Source: an uncultured Mycobacterium sp.
GTDB taxonomy: Bacteria > Actinomycetota > Actinomycetes > Mycobacteriales > Mycobacteriaceae
Reading direction: 5' to 3'
Assembly (NCBI GenBank): GCA_900078375.1
Contig: FLQS01000005.1
Location: forward strand, 47 to 64,046
DNA length: 64,000 bases
Part shown: one piece after another, positions 8,198 through 16,707 of the stretch
Layout: each line of letters begins with the position of its first letter
Numbering within the stretch: the stretch's first letter is position 1
The notes under the pieces: model-generated
Database searches by the model: none
The model's input: only the letters and a program-made list of their open reading frames with translations
What the model was told of the DNA's origin: nothing
Translations under genes and position numbers: made by a program

Positions 8198-9808
8198 TCA
8201 GGCCAGCTTGAAACCGACGTAGCCACCGTCGGCGATCTCGTCGCAGCGCCGACGATATTCGGGGATGCCGGCCGTGTAGCCCATGTACATCCGTTTCTTC
8301 CCGGGGACATTCGCGCCGTTGTACCACGAATTGCAGCTCGGGTGCACCAGAACCGTCGGCGCCACAAGCGATGTGGTGTGCTCGATCCACTCCTGCTGCG
8401 CGGCCGGCAACGCCTCGATGGTCCGGTACGCACCTGCGTTCAGGTAGGCGATGCAGTCGCCGATCCATTCGATGTGCTGCTCGAGTGCGCTGACAAAGTT
8501 CGTCGCCGCCGCCGGGCTTCCCGGACCTTGGACGGTGAACAGGTTGGGGAAGCCGGCGACCGCGAGCCCGAGGTAGGACACCGGCCCCTCGGTGGCCCAC
8601 ACGTCGCGCAGTAATGCGCCGCCGCGGCCCCGCACGTCGATGCGGGTGAGCGCACCGGTCATCGCGTCGAACCCGGTGGCGTAGACGATGACGTCGAGGT
8701 CGTAGTGCCCGCCCGCGGTATCGATGCCGTCCGGGGTGATCGACCGGATCGGGTCCTGGCGCAGATCGACAAGGGTGACGTTGTCGCGGTTGTAGGTCTG
8801 GTAGTAGCCCTGGTCGATGATCGGGCGCTTGCAGCCGAAGGGATGGCTGGGCACCAGTGCCGTCGCGGTCTCGGGGTCGGTGACGATCCGGGCGATCGCC
8901 TCGCCGTACAACGCGGTGGCCATCCGGTTGGCCTCGATATCGAAGAAGATGTCACCCCAGTTGAGCGCGCCCATCACGCCGCGCTCCTCGACCGCGCGCA
9001 GCTGCTCCTCGCGGGTGGCCGCCTTGATCGGCGGGCTGGCGAGCATGTCGATCAGGACGGAGAACGCCGACAGCCGGGCCGCACCGACCGGATGCTGGCG
9101 CTGGGCTTCGCGGATCTCGCCGTAGTTCGCCTTCATCTCGTCGAGCTCGCCGGGTTCGAACGACCGCACCTCCCACGGCAGCGTGAACGCCGGCGAGCGC
9201 TGAAAGACGAACAACTCCTGCACATCCCGGGCGATCACCGGAATCATCTGAACACCGGTCGAACCCGTTCCGATGACGCCTACCCGCTTGCCGGACAGGT
9301 CGAACCCGCCCTCGGGCCAGCGGCTGGTGAACAGCGACTCCCCCGCGAAGGTCGCCATGCCGGGAATGTCGGGTTCCAGCGGAACCGACAGGATCCCCGA
9401 GGCCGCGACGACGAAGGGCGCGACGAACGTCTCGCCGGCGGCGGTCTGCAGCGTCCAGATCGCGCTGTCCTCGTCGAACGTCATCGCGGTGACGTCGGTG
9501 TTGAAGCGGATATCGCGGCGCAGGTCGAGCCGATCGGCGACGAAATTCAGGTACGCCTCGATCTCCGGCTGAGCCGGCATGGTCTCGGTCCATACCCATT
9601 CCTGCTGGATCTCGTCGGAGAAGCTGTACGAGTACTCGATACTCTCGATATCGCAGCGGGCGCCCGGATATCGATTGAACAGCCAAGTGCCGCCGACCTT
9701 TTCGGCCTTCTCCAGTACTTGGACCCGCATTCCGAGCTGTCGCAGCCGGTGCAGCATGTAGAGACCGGAGAACCCGGCCCCGATCACGAGCACGTCAGTA
9801 CTGTCCAT
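8198..9808 (-). CDS. Baeyer-Villiger-type flavin monooxygenase
   Basis: A 536-residue class B flavin monooxygenase. An FAD Rossmann motif GAGFSG lies at residues 10-15, GGTW..NRYPGARCD at 39-53 and a second NADPH Rossmann motif GTGSTG at 180-185. It looks like cyclohexanone-monooxygenase relatives that insert oxygen next to a ketone. The BVMO fingerprint FxGxxxHxxxWP is present at 154-165 except that its central His is Phe160, which is unusual. It starts at ATG 9808 with an AAGGG box and lies left of the perfect operator copy 2; the downstream hydrolase would open its lactone or ester product. Confidence 0.88.
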   Translation of the reverse strand: MDSTDVLVIGAGFSGLYMLHRLRQLGMRVQVLEKAEKVGGTWLFNRYPGARCDIESIEYSYSFSDEIQQEWVWTETMPAQPEIEAYLNFVADRLDLRRDIRFNTDVTAMTFDEDSAIWTLQTAAGETFVAPFVVAASGILSVPLEPDIPGMATFAGESLFTSRWPEGGFDLSGKRVGVIGTGSTGVQMIPVIARDVQELFVFQRSPAFTLPWEVRSFEPGELDEMKANYGEIREAQRQHPVGAARLSAFSVLIDMLASPPIKAATREEQLRAVEERGVMGALNWGDIFFDIEANRMATALYGEAIARIVTDPETATALVPSHPFGCKRPIIDQGYYQTYNRDNVTLVDLRQDPIRSITPDGIDTAGGHYDLDVIVYATGFDAMTGALTRIDVRGRGGALLRDVWATEGPVSYLGLAVAGFPNLFTVQGPGSPAAATNFVSALEQHIEWIGDCIAYLNAGAYRTIEALPAAQQEWIEHTTSLVAPTVLVHPSCNSWYNGANVPGKKRMYMGYTAGIPEYRRRCDEIADGGYVGFKLA

Positions 9809-9842
9809 CCACGGACCCTTCTCTTCCTCGCACGGCGGATGC

Positions 9843-9861
9843 TACTGTAACTATTACAGTA
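9843..9861. promoter_or_regulatory. 19-bp palindromic operator, copy 2 (perfect)
   Basis: TACTGTAACTATTACAGTA is a perfect 8-3-8 palindrome between the divergent monooxygenase and LLM genes. Each arm contains a TANNNT hexamer (TACTGT or TACAGT), so the operator can overlap the -10 of both promoters. Confidence 0.85.
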
Positions 9862-9906
9862 TTGGAACCGGCCTGGCCGCCGGATCCCCGAAATCTCAGG
9901 TGGGCG

Positions 9907-10830
9907 ATGCGGTACACCCTGGAATATCCGAGCGAGCTCCCCACCGCGCCCGACGATTTCCTCTCCCCCGACGTGATCCGTGATGTCGCGACCCGGGCCG
10001 AGGCCGCCGGCTTCTCCGCGATCGCGCTGTCCGAGCATCCGGCGCCGTCCCTGAAATGGCGACGCAATGGCGGCCACGACACCCTCGACCCGATCGCGGC
10101 GTTGAGCTTCATGGCCGGGGTGACCACCGACATCAAGCTGATGACGAACCTGTACGTGCTGCCGTTCCGCAACCCGTATCTGGCCGCCAAGTCACTGGGC
10201 AGCCTCGACATCCTGTCCGCCGGCCGGTTGATCGCCGGAGTGGGCGCGGGGTATCTGCGCTCAGAGTTCGCCGCGCTCGGTGTCGACGTCAACAACCGCG
10301 CCCAGCTGCTCGACGAGGCACTGGCGGCGCTGCGGTCGATCTGGACCGACCCCGAAACACCGGTCAGCGGACAAGGATTCACAGCGACTAGTCCGATGTG
10401 GCTGCAGCCGCCCGTGCAACGGCCGCATCCGCCGATCTGGATCGGGGGCAATACCGCGGCGGCGATCCGCCGGGTGGTCCAGTACGGCAGCGGCTGGATG
10501 CCGCTCATCGCGCCCGCAGGCATGGCATCGGCGATCGGCACGGCGGCAGTGGAGAACACCGACCAGTTCGGTGCCCTGCTCGGCAGGCTGCGCAACGCAC
10601 TCGCCGACGCCGGGCGCGATCCGCTGTCCGTCGACGTCCAGGTGATCTGCCCGTGGATCGACCTCGACGACGACGCCTCGGTGCGGCAGGCCCAGGACGT
10701 GCTCAACGAACTGGCGGGACACGGCGCGAACTGGGCCGTCGCCCATGTCGAGGCGGCCACCCCGAAGGCGGCCCTCGACTACCTCGATGCGTTCGGCGAG
10801 GCCGTCATCGCCGGCGATCTGGTCAGCTGA
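9907..10830 (+). CDS. LLM-class F420-dependent oxidoreductase (Rv2161c/TIGR03619-like)
   Basis: A 307-residue LLM protein beginning MRYTLEYPSELP, with SAGRLIAGVGAGYLRSEF near residues 105-122 and the substrate-side motif PPIWIGGNT near residue 175. ATG 9907 has a weak GGTGGG box and a family-typical N-terminus; a TTG at 9862 abuts the operator and is unlikely. It is driven from the promoter with operator copy 2. Its 3' end overlaps the convergent NTF2-like gene by 8 bp. Confidence 0.85.
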   Translation: MRYTLEYPSELPTAPDDFLSPDVIRDVATRAEAAGFSAIALSEHPAPSLKWRRNGGHDTLDPIAALSFMAGVTTDIKLMTNLYVLPFRNPYLAAKSLGSLDILSAGRLIAGVGAGYLRSEFAALGVDVNNRAQLLDEALAALRSIWTDPETPVSGQGFTATSPMWLQPPVQRPHPPIWIGGNTAAAIRRVVQYGSGWMPLIAPAGMASAIGTAAVENTDQFGALLGRLRNALADAGRDPLSVDVQVICPWIDLDDDASVRQAQDVLNELAGHGANWAVAHVEAATPKAALDYLDAFGEAVIAGDLVS

Positions 10831-11260
10831 ACCGCAGCAGGGTGCGGGTCAGATGCAGCGACGCGATGAGCCAGCGCCCGTCCCGCTTCTCGTACGTCTC
10901 GCGGTAGTGGCCGGCACCGTGCAACTGCGTGCCGTCTGCGAAGAACAGCAGATCCTCCATCGCCCAGATGCCGGTCGCCGTGGTCGGCGACGTCACACTG
11001 AGCTCCGGCGTATGGCAGTGGTGCACGGTCGTCACGCCCTCCAAGGTGCCGATCACCATCGGCACGAACTCGTCGACGCCGTGGATCGGCGGCCCCGTCT
11101 GCGGATCGGCGCCGCCGGTCGATACCGCGCCGTCCAGCAGCACGGTCAGATCAGGCGCGAAGACTCCCCGCCACGACTCGACGTCCTTGGTGTCCAGGAA
11201 GCGGCAGTACCGCGCCTTGAGCTGGCGAATCGCTTCGAGTTCGTCGCTGCCGTCGACCAT
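10823..11260 (-). CDS. SnoaL/NTF2-like protein (possible dehydratase or isomerase)
   Basis: A 145-residue NTF2-fold protein beginning MVDGSDELEAIRQLKARYCRFLDTKDVESW, the arrangement seen in SnoaL_4 proteins such as bile-acid dehydratase-like enzymes. Characteristic residues include Tyr/Asp in the first helix and HHCHTPEL in the sheet. Start ATG 11260 agrees with homologues. It is divergent from the Rieske oxygenase operon across operator copy 3, so both are probably expressed together. Substrate unknown. Confidence 0.82.
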   Translation of the reverse strand: MVDGSDELEAIRQLKARYCRFLDTKDVESWRGVFAPDLTVLLDGAVSTGGADPQTGPPIHGVDEFVPMVIGTLEGVTTVHHCHTPELSVTSPTTATGIWAMEDLLFFADGTQLHGAGHYRETYEKRDGRWLIASLHLTRTLLRFS

Positions 11261-11293
11261 ATGACACCTCCATTCGAACCAACCTGAAAGCAC

Positions 11294-11312
11294 TACTGTA
11301 ATACTCTTAGTA
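11294..11312. promoter_or_regulatory. 19-bp palindromic operator, copy 3
   Basis: TACTGTAATACTCTTAGTA: left arm 8/8, right arm 5/8 to TACTGTAA-N3-TTACAGTA. It lies between the divergent NTF2-like gene and the Rieske oxygenase, 27 bp before the Rieske GTG and its AGGAGG box. Confidence 0.65.
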
Positions 11313-11338
11313 CACCGTGAGTTCGGAGGAGGCACCGC

Positions 11339-12343
11339 GTGAAAGTTCCGTTCACCTGGAAGGTCACCGGCTGGTTCATGATCGGCTGGTCGGCGGAATA
11401 CGGTGTCGGCGATGTCCGGTCACTCCGCTACTTCGGCGAAGACCTCGTCATCTACCGCGACCAGTCCGGCGAACTGCACGTGCTGGAGGGCCACTGCAAG
11501 CACCTCGGCGCGCACATCGGACACGGCGGCACCGTCGTCGGCGACTGCGTCGAGTGCCCGTTCCACGGCTGGCGGTGGGGACCCGACGGCGCCAACACCT
11601 ACATCCCCTACCAACCCGACCGGCCCAACAAGGGGCTGCGCCTTCGGGCCTACCCGGTTGCCGAACAGCACGGCTGCATCTTCCTGTGGCACCACCCGGC
11701 CGGCGAGCCACCGCGGTGGGACCTGCCCGACATCTTTACCAAATTCCCACAGTTCCCCGTCGACCCGGACAACTACTACCGGCCTTACCCCGAGTTCTCC
11801 CGATTCGCCGAGAACGAGCCGGTGCATCCGCAGATCGTCGCCGAAAACGGGCCGGACAGTGCGCATTTCCACTACGTGCACCATGCGACCGTCACACCGG
11901 TGTGCCTGGACTGGGAAGTGAAAGACGAAGAGTGGCGATTCCTCACCGGTTGGCCCGACGCCCGCAGCGACGACCCGACCAAGATGGCGCTGCGCATCCA
12001 CAGCCACTTCTCCGGGCTGGGCTTCGCGATCAGTGCGTTCGAAGGCTCGTCGAACCACCGGCTGATCTTCGCCTGCACACCCGTCGACGACGAGGTGTCC
12101 AACATGTTCTACTCCATCTGGTGGCCGCGAAAAGCCGGTGACACCAGTGATATTCCACCCGACGACGTCCGGGAGCGGGTGGAGAGGCAATACCTTGGCA
12201 CGGTGTGGGACGACCTCGAGATCTGGCGCTACCAGAAATACGTCGAGAATCCCGCGCTGGCCAAGGTCGACGCGAAACCCTACATGGCCATGCGGAAGTG
12301 GGCGCTGCAGTTCTACGACGTCTCGGCAGCGGCCCCGGTATGA
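11339..12343 (+). CDS. Rieske non-heme iron oxygenase, KshA-like
   Basis: A 334-residue oxygenase subunit. The Rieske [2Fe-2S] ligands are Cys53-x-His55 and Cys73-x2-His76 (GDCVECPFHGW). The mononuclear iron motif D-x2-H-x4-H is Asp173, His176, His181, with the bridging Asn170. The overall pattern is that of 3-ketosteroid 9-alpha-hydroxylase oxygenase (KshA), though shorter than the roughly 380 residues of typical KshA. GTG 11339 follows AGGAGG. No ferredoxin reductase (KshB-like) lies in the window. It is the first gene of an operon with an isochorismatase-fold protein and a P450. Ring hydroxylation of a fused or alicyclic substrate is plausible. Confidence 0.88.
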   Translation: MKVPFTWKVTGWFMIGWSAEYGVGDVRSLRYFGEDLVIYRDQSGELHVLEGHCKHLGAHIGHGGTVVGDCVECPFHGWRWGPDGANTYIPYQPDRPNKGLRLRAYPVAEQHGCIFLWHHPAGEPPRWDLPDIFTKFPQFPVDPDNYYRPYPEFSRFAENEPVHPQIVAENGPDSAHFHYVHHATVTPVCLDWEVKDEEWRFLTGWPDARSDDPTKMALRIHSHFSGLGFAISAFEGSSNHRLIFACTPVDDEVSNMFYSIWWPRKAGDTSDIPPDDVRERVERQYLGTVWDDLEIWRYQKYVENPALAKVDAKPYMAMRKWALQFYDVSAAAPV

Positions 12344-12948
12344 AACCCGACCTGGTAAACCCGGCACACACCGCGATCGTCACCCAGGAGTTGCAGGGTG
12401 CGGTCGTCGGCCCCGACGCCGGGCTGGCCGCACTGGCCCGCGAAGCCGAGCGCGAGGCACTGCCCAATATTGCGCGCCTACTGCCCGTGGCGCGCGCGGC
12501 CGGTGTGAAAGTGGTGCACTGCCTTGTGCAGCGCCGACCCGACGGGCTCGGCGCCAACCACAACGCCAAGCTGTTCGCGATCGGCGCCAGCGGCGTGGAC
12601 ATCGCTCCGGGTAGCCCCGGCGCCACGCTGCTGCCCCAATTCGGCCCCGAGCCAAGTGATCTTATGCTCAGCCGCTGGCACGGCCTCGGTCCGATGGGTG
12701 GCACCGACCTCGATGCGATCCTGCGCAACCTCGGGGTGACCACCATCGTGGCCGTCGGGGTGTCACTCAACGTCGCGATCCCCAACCTGGTGATGGACGC
12801 CGTCAACGCCGCCTACCGGGTGGTCCTGCCCCGCGACGCCGTGGCCGGGGTGCCCACCGACTACGGCACCGCGATCATCGACAACACCCTGTCGCTACTG
12901 ACCACCCTCACCACCACCGGTGAGCTGATTGCCGCCTGGGAGGCCTGA
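12340..12948 (+). CDS. Isochorismatase-fold protein lacking the canonical catalytic triad
   Basis: A 202-residue cysteine-hydrolase-fold protein. The family normally uses Asp-Lys-Cys. Here the three positions are Glu17 (TQELQG), Arg112 (LSRWHG) and Ala146 (GVSLNVAI), so it cannot work as a normal cysteine hydrolase. The rest of the fold, including GTDLDAILRNLG, is intact. ATG 12340 overlaps the TGA of the Rieske gene, and its own TGA overlaps the ATG of the P450 gene. It may be a binding or structural partner of the oxygenases, or an enzyme with a different chemistry. Confidence 0.8.
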   Translation: MKPDLVNPAHTAIVTQELQGAVVGPDAGLAALAREAEREALPNIARLLPVARAAGVKVVHCLVQRRPDGLGANHNAKLFAIGASGVDIAPGSPGATLLPQFGPEPSDLMLSRWHGLGPMGGTDLDAILRNLGVTTIVAVGVSLNVAIPNLVMDAVNAAYRVVLPRDAVAGVPTDYGTAIIDNTLSLLTTLTTTGELIAAWEA

Positions 12949-14147
12949 TGGACACCCACACCGCCGTGCCCCCGCTGCCCGCCGATTACCTGCGCAACCC
13001 ATACCCCTTTTTCGCCGAGATGCGCGGCGGGCCAGGGATCTTCCGCGGCACCGTCATCGATCATTCCAAGACCCCGGAATCGCTTCGGCCCAAGAACGAG
13101 TACGCCGCGGTGTCCTTCGACGCCGTCAACAAGGTCTTCCGGGACGGCAAGGTGTTCAACTCCAAGATCTACGACTCAACCATCGGCCTGTTCATCGGCC
13201 CGAGCATCCTCGGCATGGAAGGCAAGGCGCACTGGGAGCATCGCAACCTGGTGTCGGCCGCGTTCAAGTCGAAATCACTGTCCCGGTGGGAACCCGAAAT
13301 CGTGCGACCCATCGTCGACGGGTTGATCGACGAGTTCATCGACGCCGGTGAAGTCGACCTGGTCCGGGAGTTCACCTTCGAGTTCCCCACCCGCGTGATC
13401 ACCCGCCTGCTCGGGCTACCTGAGGAGGATCTGCCCACCTTCCGCCGCCGGGCAGTCCAGCTGATCAGCTATGCGGTCAACTACGAGAAGGCATTTGAGG
13501 CGTCGGCGGCCCTCAAGGAGTACTTCCTCGAACAGATCGACAAGCGCCGGTCGGTGCCCACCGAAGATGTCATCGGCGATCTGGTGACCGCGGAGATCGA
13601 CGGCGAGAAGCTCACCGACGAGGCCATCTATTCGTTCCTTCGGCTCCTGCTGCCCGCCGGCCTGGAGACCACCTACCGGTCGTCGGGCAATCTGCTCTAC
13701 CTGTTGCTCACTCACCCCGAGCAGCTCGCGGCGGTGCAGGCCGACCGCGACTTGATCCGCCCCGCGATCGAAGAGGGTCTGCGCTACGAGACGCCGTTGA
13801 CCACCGTGCAGCGATTCGCCACCGAGGACAGCGAGGTGGAAGGCGTTGCGATCCCGGCCGGTTCGGTGGTCGACGTGTGCATCGGCTCGGCCAACCGCGA
13901 CGAACGACGATGGGACAAACCGGAGGAATTCGACATCTTCCGCAAGCACATGCCGCATATCTCGTTCGCCGCAGGCGAGCACACCTGCATGGGTTTACAC
14001 CTGGCGCGCATGGAGACCCGGGTAGCGGTGGAGTCGCTGCTGGATCGGCTGACGAACATCACGCTGCTGACCGACGGCGACCCGCATATCCACGGCCAGC
14101 CGTTCCGGTCACCGACTGCGTTGCCGGTGACCTTCCACGCCGTCTAG
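12948..14147 (+). CDS. Cytochrome P450
   Basis: A 399-residue soluble bacterial P450. The I-helix oxygen-activation motif is AGLETT near residue 240, the K-helix ExxR is EGLR near 285, and the heme thiolate is Cys347 in FAAGEHTCMG. It would hydroxylate an unknown lipophilic substrate with ferredoxin from elsewhere. ATG 12948 overlaps the preceding stop (TGATG). The 3' end shares a CTAG tetranucleotide with the convergent SDR gene, which gives a TAG stop to both strands. Confidence 0.92.
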   Translation: MDTHTAVPPLPADYLRNPYPFFAEMRGGPGIFRGTVIDHSKTPESLRPKNEYAAVSFDAVNKVFRDGKVFNSKIYDSTIGLFIGPSILGMEGKAHWEHRNLVSAAFKSKSLSRWEPEIVRPIVDGLIDEFIDAGEVDLVREFTFEFPTRVITRLLGLPEEDLPTFRRRAVQLISYAVNYEKAFEASAALKEYFLEQIDKRRSVPTEDVIGDLVTAEIDGEKLTDEAIYSFLRLLLPAGLETTYRSSGNLLYLLLTHPEQLAAVQADRDLIRPAIEEGLRYETPLTTVQRFATEDSEVEGVAIPAGSVVDVCIGSANRDERRWDKPEEFDIFRKHMPHISFAAGEHTCMGLHLARMETRVAVESLLDRLTNITLLTDGDPHIHGQPFRSPTALPVTFHAV

Positions 14148-14992
14148 CCTTTCCAAGGCTTGGCTTTGACGAATCCACCTGCGTCGATCCGCAATTGGGT
14201 GCCGGTGATATAGCGCGAGTCATCGCTGGCCAGGAACACCACGGCGGCCGACACGTCGTACGGTTCGATATAAGGCACCGGCATCGCCTGCATCGCGGGA
14301 AACGACAGCTCGGCGTCATCACGAGTAGGCGAGGCCAGATCCGGCCGGAACACCCGATACATCCCCTCGTTGTGCAGCATGTCGGTGTTGACGTTGGTCG
14401 GGTGCAGCGCATTGACCCGAATCATCCTCTTGGCCAACTGGATTGACAGGTCATTGACGTAGTGGGCGACCATCTGCTTGGCCAGGCTGTACGCCGATCC
14501 GCCGGGCCCCTGGTTGCTGGCGCTGCCCAGTTGGGCGGCAAGGGATCCGGTTGCGATCACCGACGCGCCGTCATTGAGGTGCGGCATGCTGGCCTGGATC
14601 ACGTTGAACACCCCGACCAGGTCGGTGTCGATGGTGTCCGACCATGACTGCAGGGTTTGGCCCTTGCCCATCGGGCAGATTCCGGCATTGGCGACGACGA
14701 TGTCGAGGTGGCCCATCTCCTCGACCGCCTCGGCGATCGTCTGCCACACCGCACCGCGCTCGCGGACATCGCAGATCGCGCTGAAACACCGCGCGCCTTC
14801 TTTCTCCACCAACAACGCGGTCTCGTCGAGGTCCTCCGGCCGCGACAACGGGTAGGTGTTGCCCTCGAGGTCAGCGCAGATGTCGAAGATGATGACGTCC
14901 GCACCTTCGGCCGCGAGTGAGATCGCGTGCGAACGGCCCTGTCCCCGTGCGGCTCCCGATACCACGGCGACTTTGTTGTCCAACTTGCCCAC
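14144..14992 (-). CDS. Mycofactocin-coupled SDR-family alcohol dehydrogenase
   Basis: A 282-residue short-chain dehydrogenase. The NAD motif is SGAARGQGRSHA at residues 12-23, followed by DICADLEGNTYPLSRPEDL, the insert typical of SDRs that hold NAD tightly and pass electrons to mycofactocin. The active site is Ser plus Tyr168-x3-Lys172 (YSLAK). GTG 14992 has AAAGGA 7 nt upstream. It lies 23 bp downstream of the aldehyde dehydrogenase, so the pair would take an alcohol to an acid. Mycofactocin biosynthesis genes are not in the window. A second SDR of this type is at 53543-54364. Confidence 0.85.
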   Translation of the reverse strand: MGKLDNKVAVVSGAARGQGRSHAISLAAEGADVIIFDICADLEGNTYPLSRPEDLDETALLVEKEGARCFSAICDVRERGAVWQTIAEAVEEMGHLDIVVANAGICPMGKGQTLQSWSDTIDTDLVGVFNVIQASMPHLNDGASVIATGSLAAQLGSASNQGPGGSAYSLAKQMVAHYVNDLSIQLAKRMIRVNALHPTNVNTDMLHNEGMYRVFRPDLASPTRDDAELSFPAMQAMPVPYIEPYDVSAAVVFLASDDSRYITGTQLRIDAGGFVKAKPWKG

Positions 14993-15015
14993 TGGGGTTC
15001 CTTTCGAGACGGGGG

Positions 15016-16479
15016 TCAGGATGTGCGCGGAGCGCGGAAGGCGACGGTCTTGGTTTCCAGGTACTGGCCGAAACCCTCGATGCCGCACTGGCGTCCGACA
15101 CCGCTGTTCTTGTAACCCCCGAACGGCGCATCCGCGCCGTAGAACATTCCCCCATTGACACCGATCGAGCCGGTACGGATCCGGCGGGCAACCGACATGC
15201 CCCGGTCGATCGACCCGGACAGCACCGCACCGGCCAGCCCATAGGCGCTGTCGTTGGCGATGCGGACGGCCTCGTCGTCGTCGCGGAAGGGCAGCACCAC
15301 CAGGACAGGCCCGAAGATCTCCTGCTGAGCGATGGCGGAGCGGCTGTCGACGCCGACGATCACCGTGGGCGCGACGAAATGTCCGCCGGCCAGATAGTCC
15401 GGCAGGCCCTCGAAACTCCCGCCCCCGATCAGGATGTCGGCGCCATCGCGCCGGGCCTGGTCGCAGGCGTCGAGCACGCGCTGCTTCTGTTTGGCGCTGA
15501 CGACCGGGCCGACGAACGTTCCCGGTAGCGCCGGATCGCCGACGGGCACAGCCTGATAGGCCGCGGTGATGGCGGCCAACGCCTCGGGGTAGAGCGATTC
15601 GTGGATCACCAGCCGGGTGGTCAGCGCGCAGGCCTGCCCCGCGTGCACGCACACCCCGACCGCGCCGCCGATGACGTGGGCCGGGTTGGCGTCGTCAAGC
15701 ACGATCAGCGCGGACTTGCCGCCCAGTTCCAGGAAGGTGCGCTTCATGGTGTCGGCGCCGTCGCGCATCAGTTGCTTACCGACCGCGGTCGAGCCGGTGA
15801 ACGACACCATGTCCACCCGTGGGTCGGTGGCCAACAGCCCGGCGACCTCGTTGGACGGGGTGGGTACGACGCCCAGCACGCCGGCCGGGATGTCGGTGTG
15901 CTCGGCGACGAGCCGGCCGATGCGGGTGGCGCTCCACGGTGTGTTCGGGTCCGGCTTGAGGATGACGGTGTTGCCGGTGGCCAGCGCGGGACCGAGTTTG
16001 TTGAGGATGACTTCGATCGGGTAGTTCGACGGGGTGATGGCGGCGACCACGCCGACCGGCTCCTTGACGACGGTGCGCACGTTGCGCTCGCCGAACAGCC
16101 CGCCGCCGGCCAGCCTTCGCTCCCAGTCGAATTCGTCGATCAAGCCTCTCGGGTAGCGCAGCGACTCGGCAAGCGGCCACTCTAGCTGGGCATCGCCGGT
16201 CGACATCAGCGGGCAGCCGACCTCGGCGACCAGCTCTTCACGCAGGTCTTCTTTTTCGGCTTCCAGCGCGTCCTGCAGCTGGGCCAGGCCGCGCTTGCGC
16301 AGCTCGCGGTTGGTGGACCAGTCGGTCTCGTCGAACGCCCTTCTGGCCGCGGCGACGGCACGGTCCATGTCGGCGGGCCCGGCCGCGGAGGTCACCCCGA
16401 GCACCCGGCCGGTGGCCGGGCTGAGGTTGTCGAACTCCGCGCCGTCGGCGGCTGCGGACAGTTTTCCGTCGATGAGCAT
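15016..16479 (-). CDS. NAD(P)-dependent aldehyde dehydrogenase
   Basis: A 487-residue ALDH beginning MLIDGKLSAAADG. Conserved residues are Asn152 (TPSNYP), Lys175 (LKPDP), Glu251 (LELGGK) and the nucleophile Cys284 (AGQAC), plus FTGSTAVGK for cofactor. It oxidises an aldehyde to an acid. The start is uncertain: in-frame GTGs at 16557, 16548 and 16545 would add about 22-26 residues, and AAGGTGG precedes 16548. First gene of an operon with the mycofactocin-type SDR; operator copy 4 lies upstream. Confidence 0.9.
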   Translation of the reverse strand: MLIDGKLSAAADGAEFDNLSPATGRVLGVTSAAGPADMDRAVAAARRAFDETDWSTNRELRKRGLAQLQDALEAEKEDLREELVAEVGCPLMSTGDAQLEWPLAESLRYPRGLIDEFDWERRLAGGGLFGERNVRTVVKEPVGVVAAITPSNYPIEVILNKLGPALATGNTVILKPDPNTPWSATRIGRLVAEHTDIPAGVLGVVPTPSNEVAGLLATDPRVDMVSFTGSTAVGKQLMRDGADTMKRTFLELGGKSALIVLDDANPAHVIGGAVGVCVHAGQACALTTRLVIHESLYPEALAAITAAYQAVPVGDPALPGTFVGPVVSAKQKQRVLDACDQARRDGADILIGGGSFEGLPDYLAGGHFVAPTVIVGVDSRSAIAQQEIFGPVLVVLPFRDDDEAVRIANDSAYGLAGAVLSGSIDRGMSVARRIRTGSIGVNGGMFYGADAPFGGYKNSGVGRQCGIEGFGQYLETKTVAFRAPRTS

Positions 16480-16577
16480 CCGGGTCTCGGCCCGCTGCCC
16501 CGCACGCAACCCCAGCTCGACGCTCGTCGCACCCTGTTCGCCCACCACAGGCACCACCTTCTTGTTCTGGGACGGTC

Positions 16578-16596
16578 AACTGTAAAGGTTACAGTA
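16578..16596. promoter_or_regulatory. 19-bp palindromic operator, copy 4
   Basis: AACTGTAAAGGTTACAGTA: 7/8 and 8/8 to the consensus arms, with a perfect inner 7-3-7 palindrome. It lies between the divergent aldehyde dehydrogenase and CoA transferase genes. Confidence 0.8.
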
Positions 16597-16645
16597 ATAT
16601 TCTGCAGCAGTGTCGGTTCGTTTCGCCGGTGCGCAGCGCCACGGC

Positions 16646-16685
16646 GTGAGAATGTGGATACCAGGGTGTGAGAACGTGGATACCA
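16646..16685 (+). repeat. Tandem pair of 18-bp near-identical repeats in a promoter region
   Basis: GTGAGAATGTGGATACCA at 16646-16663 recurs as GTGAGAACGTGGATACCA at 16668-16685, one mismatch and a 22-bp period. The pair lies between operator copy 4 and the CoA transferase start. A 22-bp step is two helical turns, so two regulator molecules could sit on the same face; it could also be a simple duplication. Confidence 0.7.
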
Positions 16686-16707
16686 CCGCTCGCGAAAGGG
16701 GCATGAC

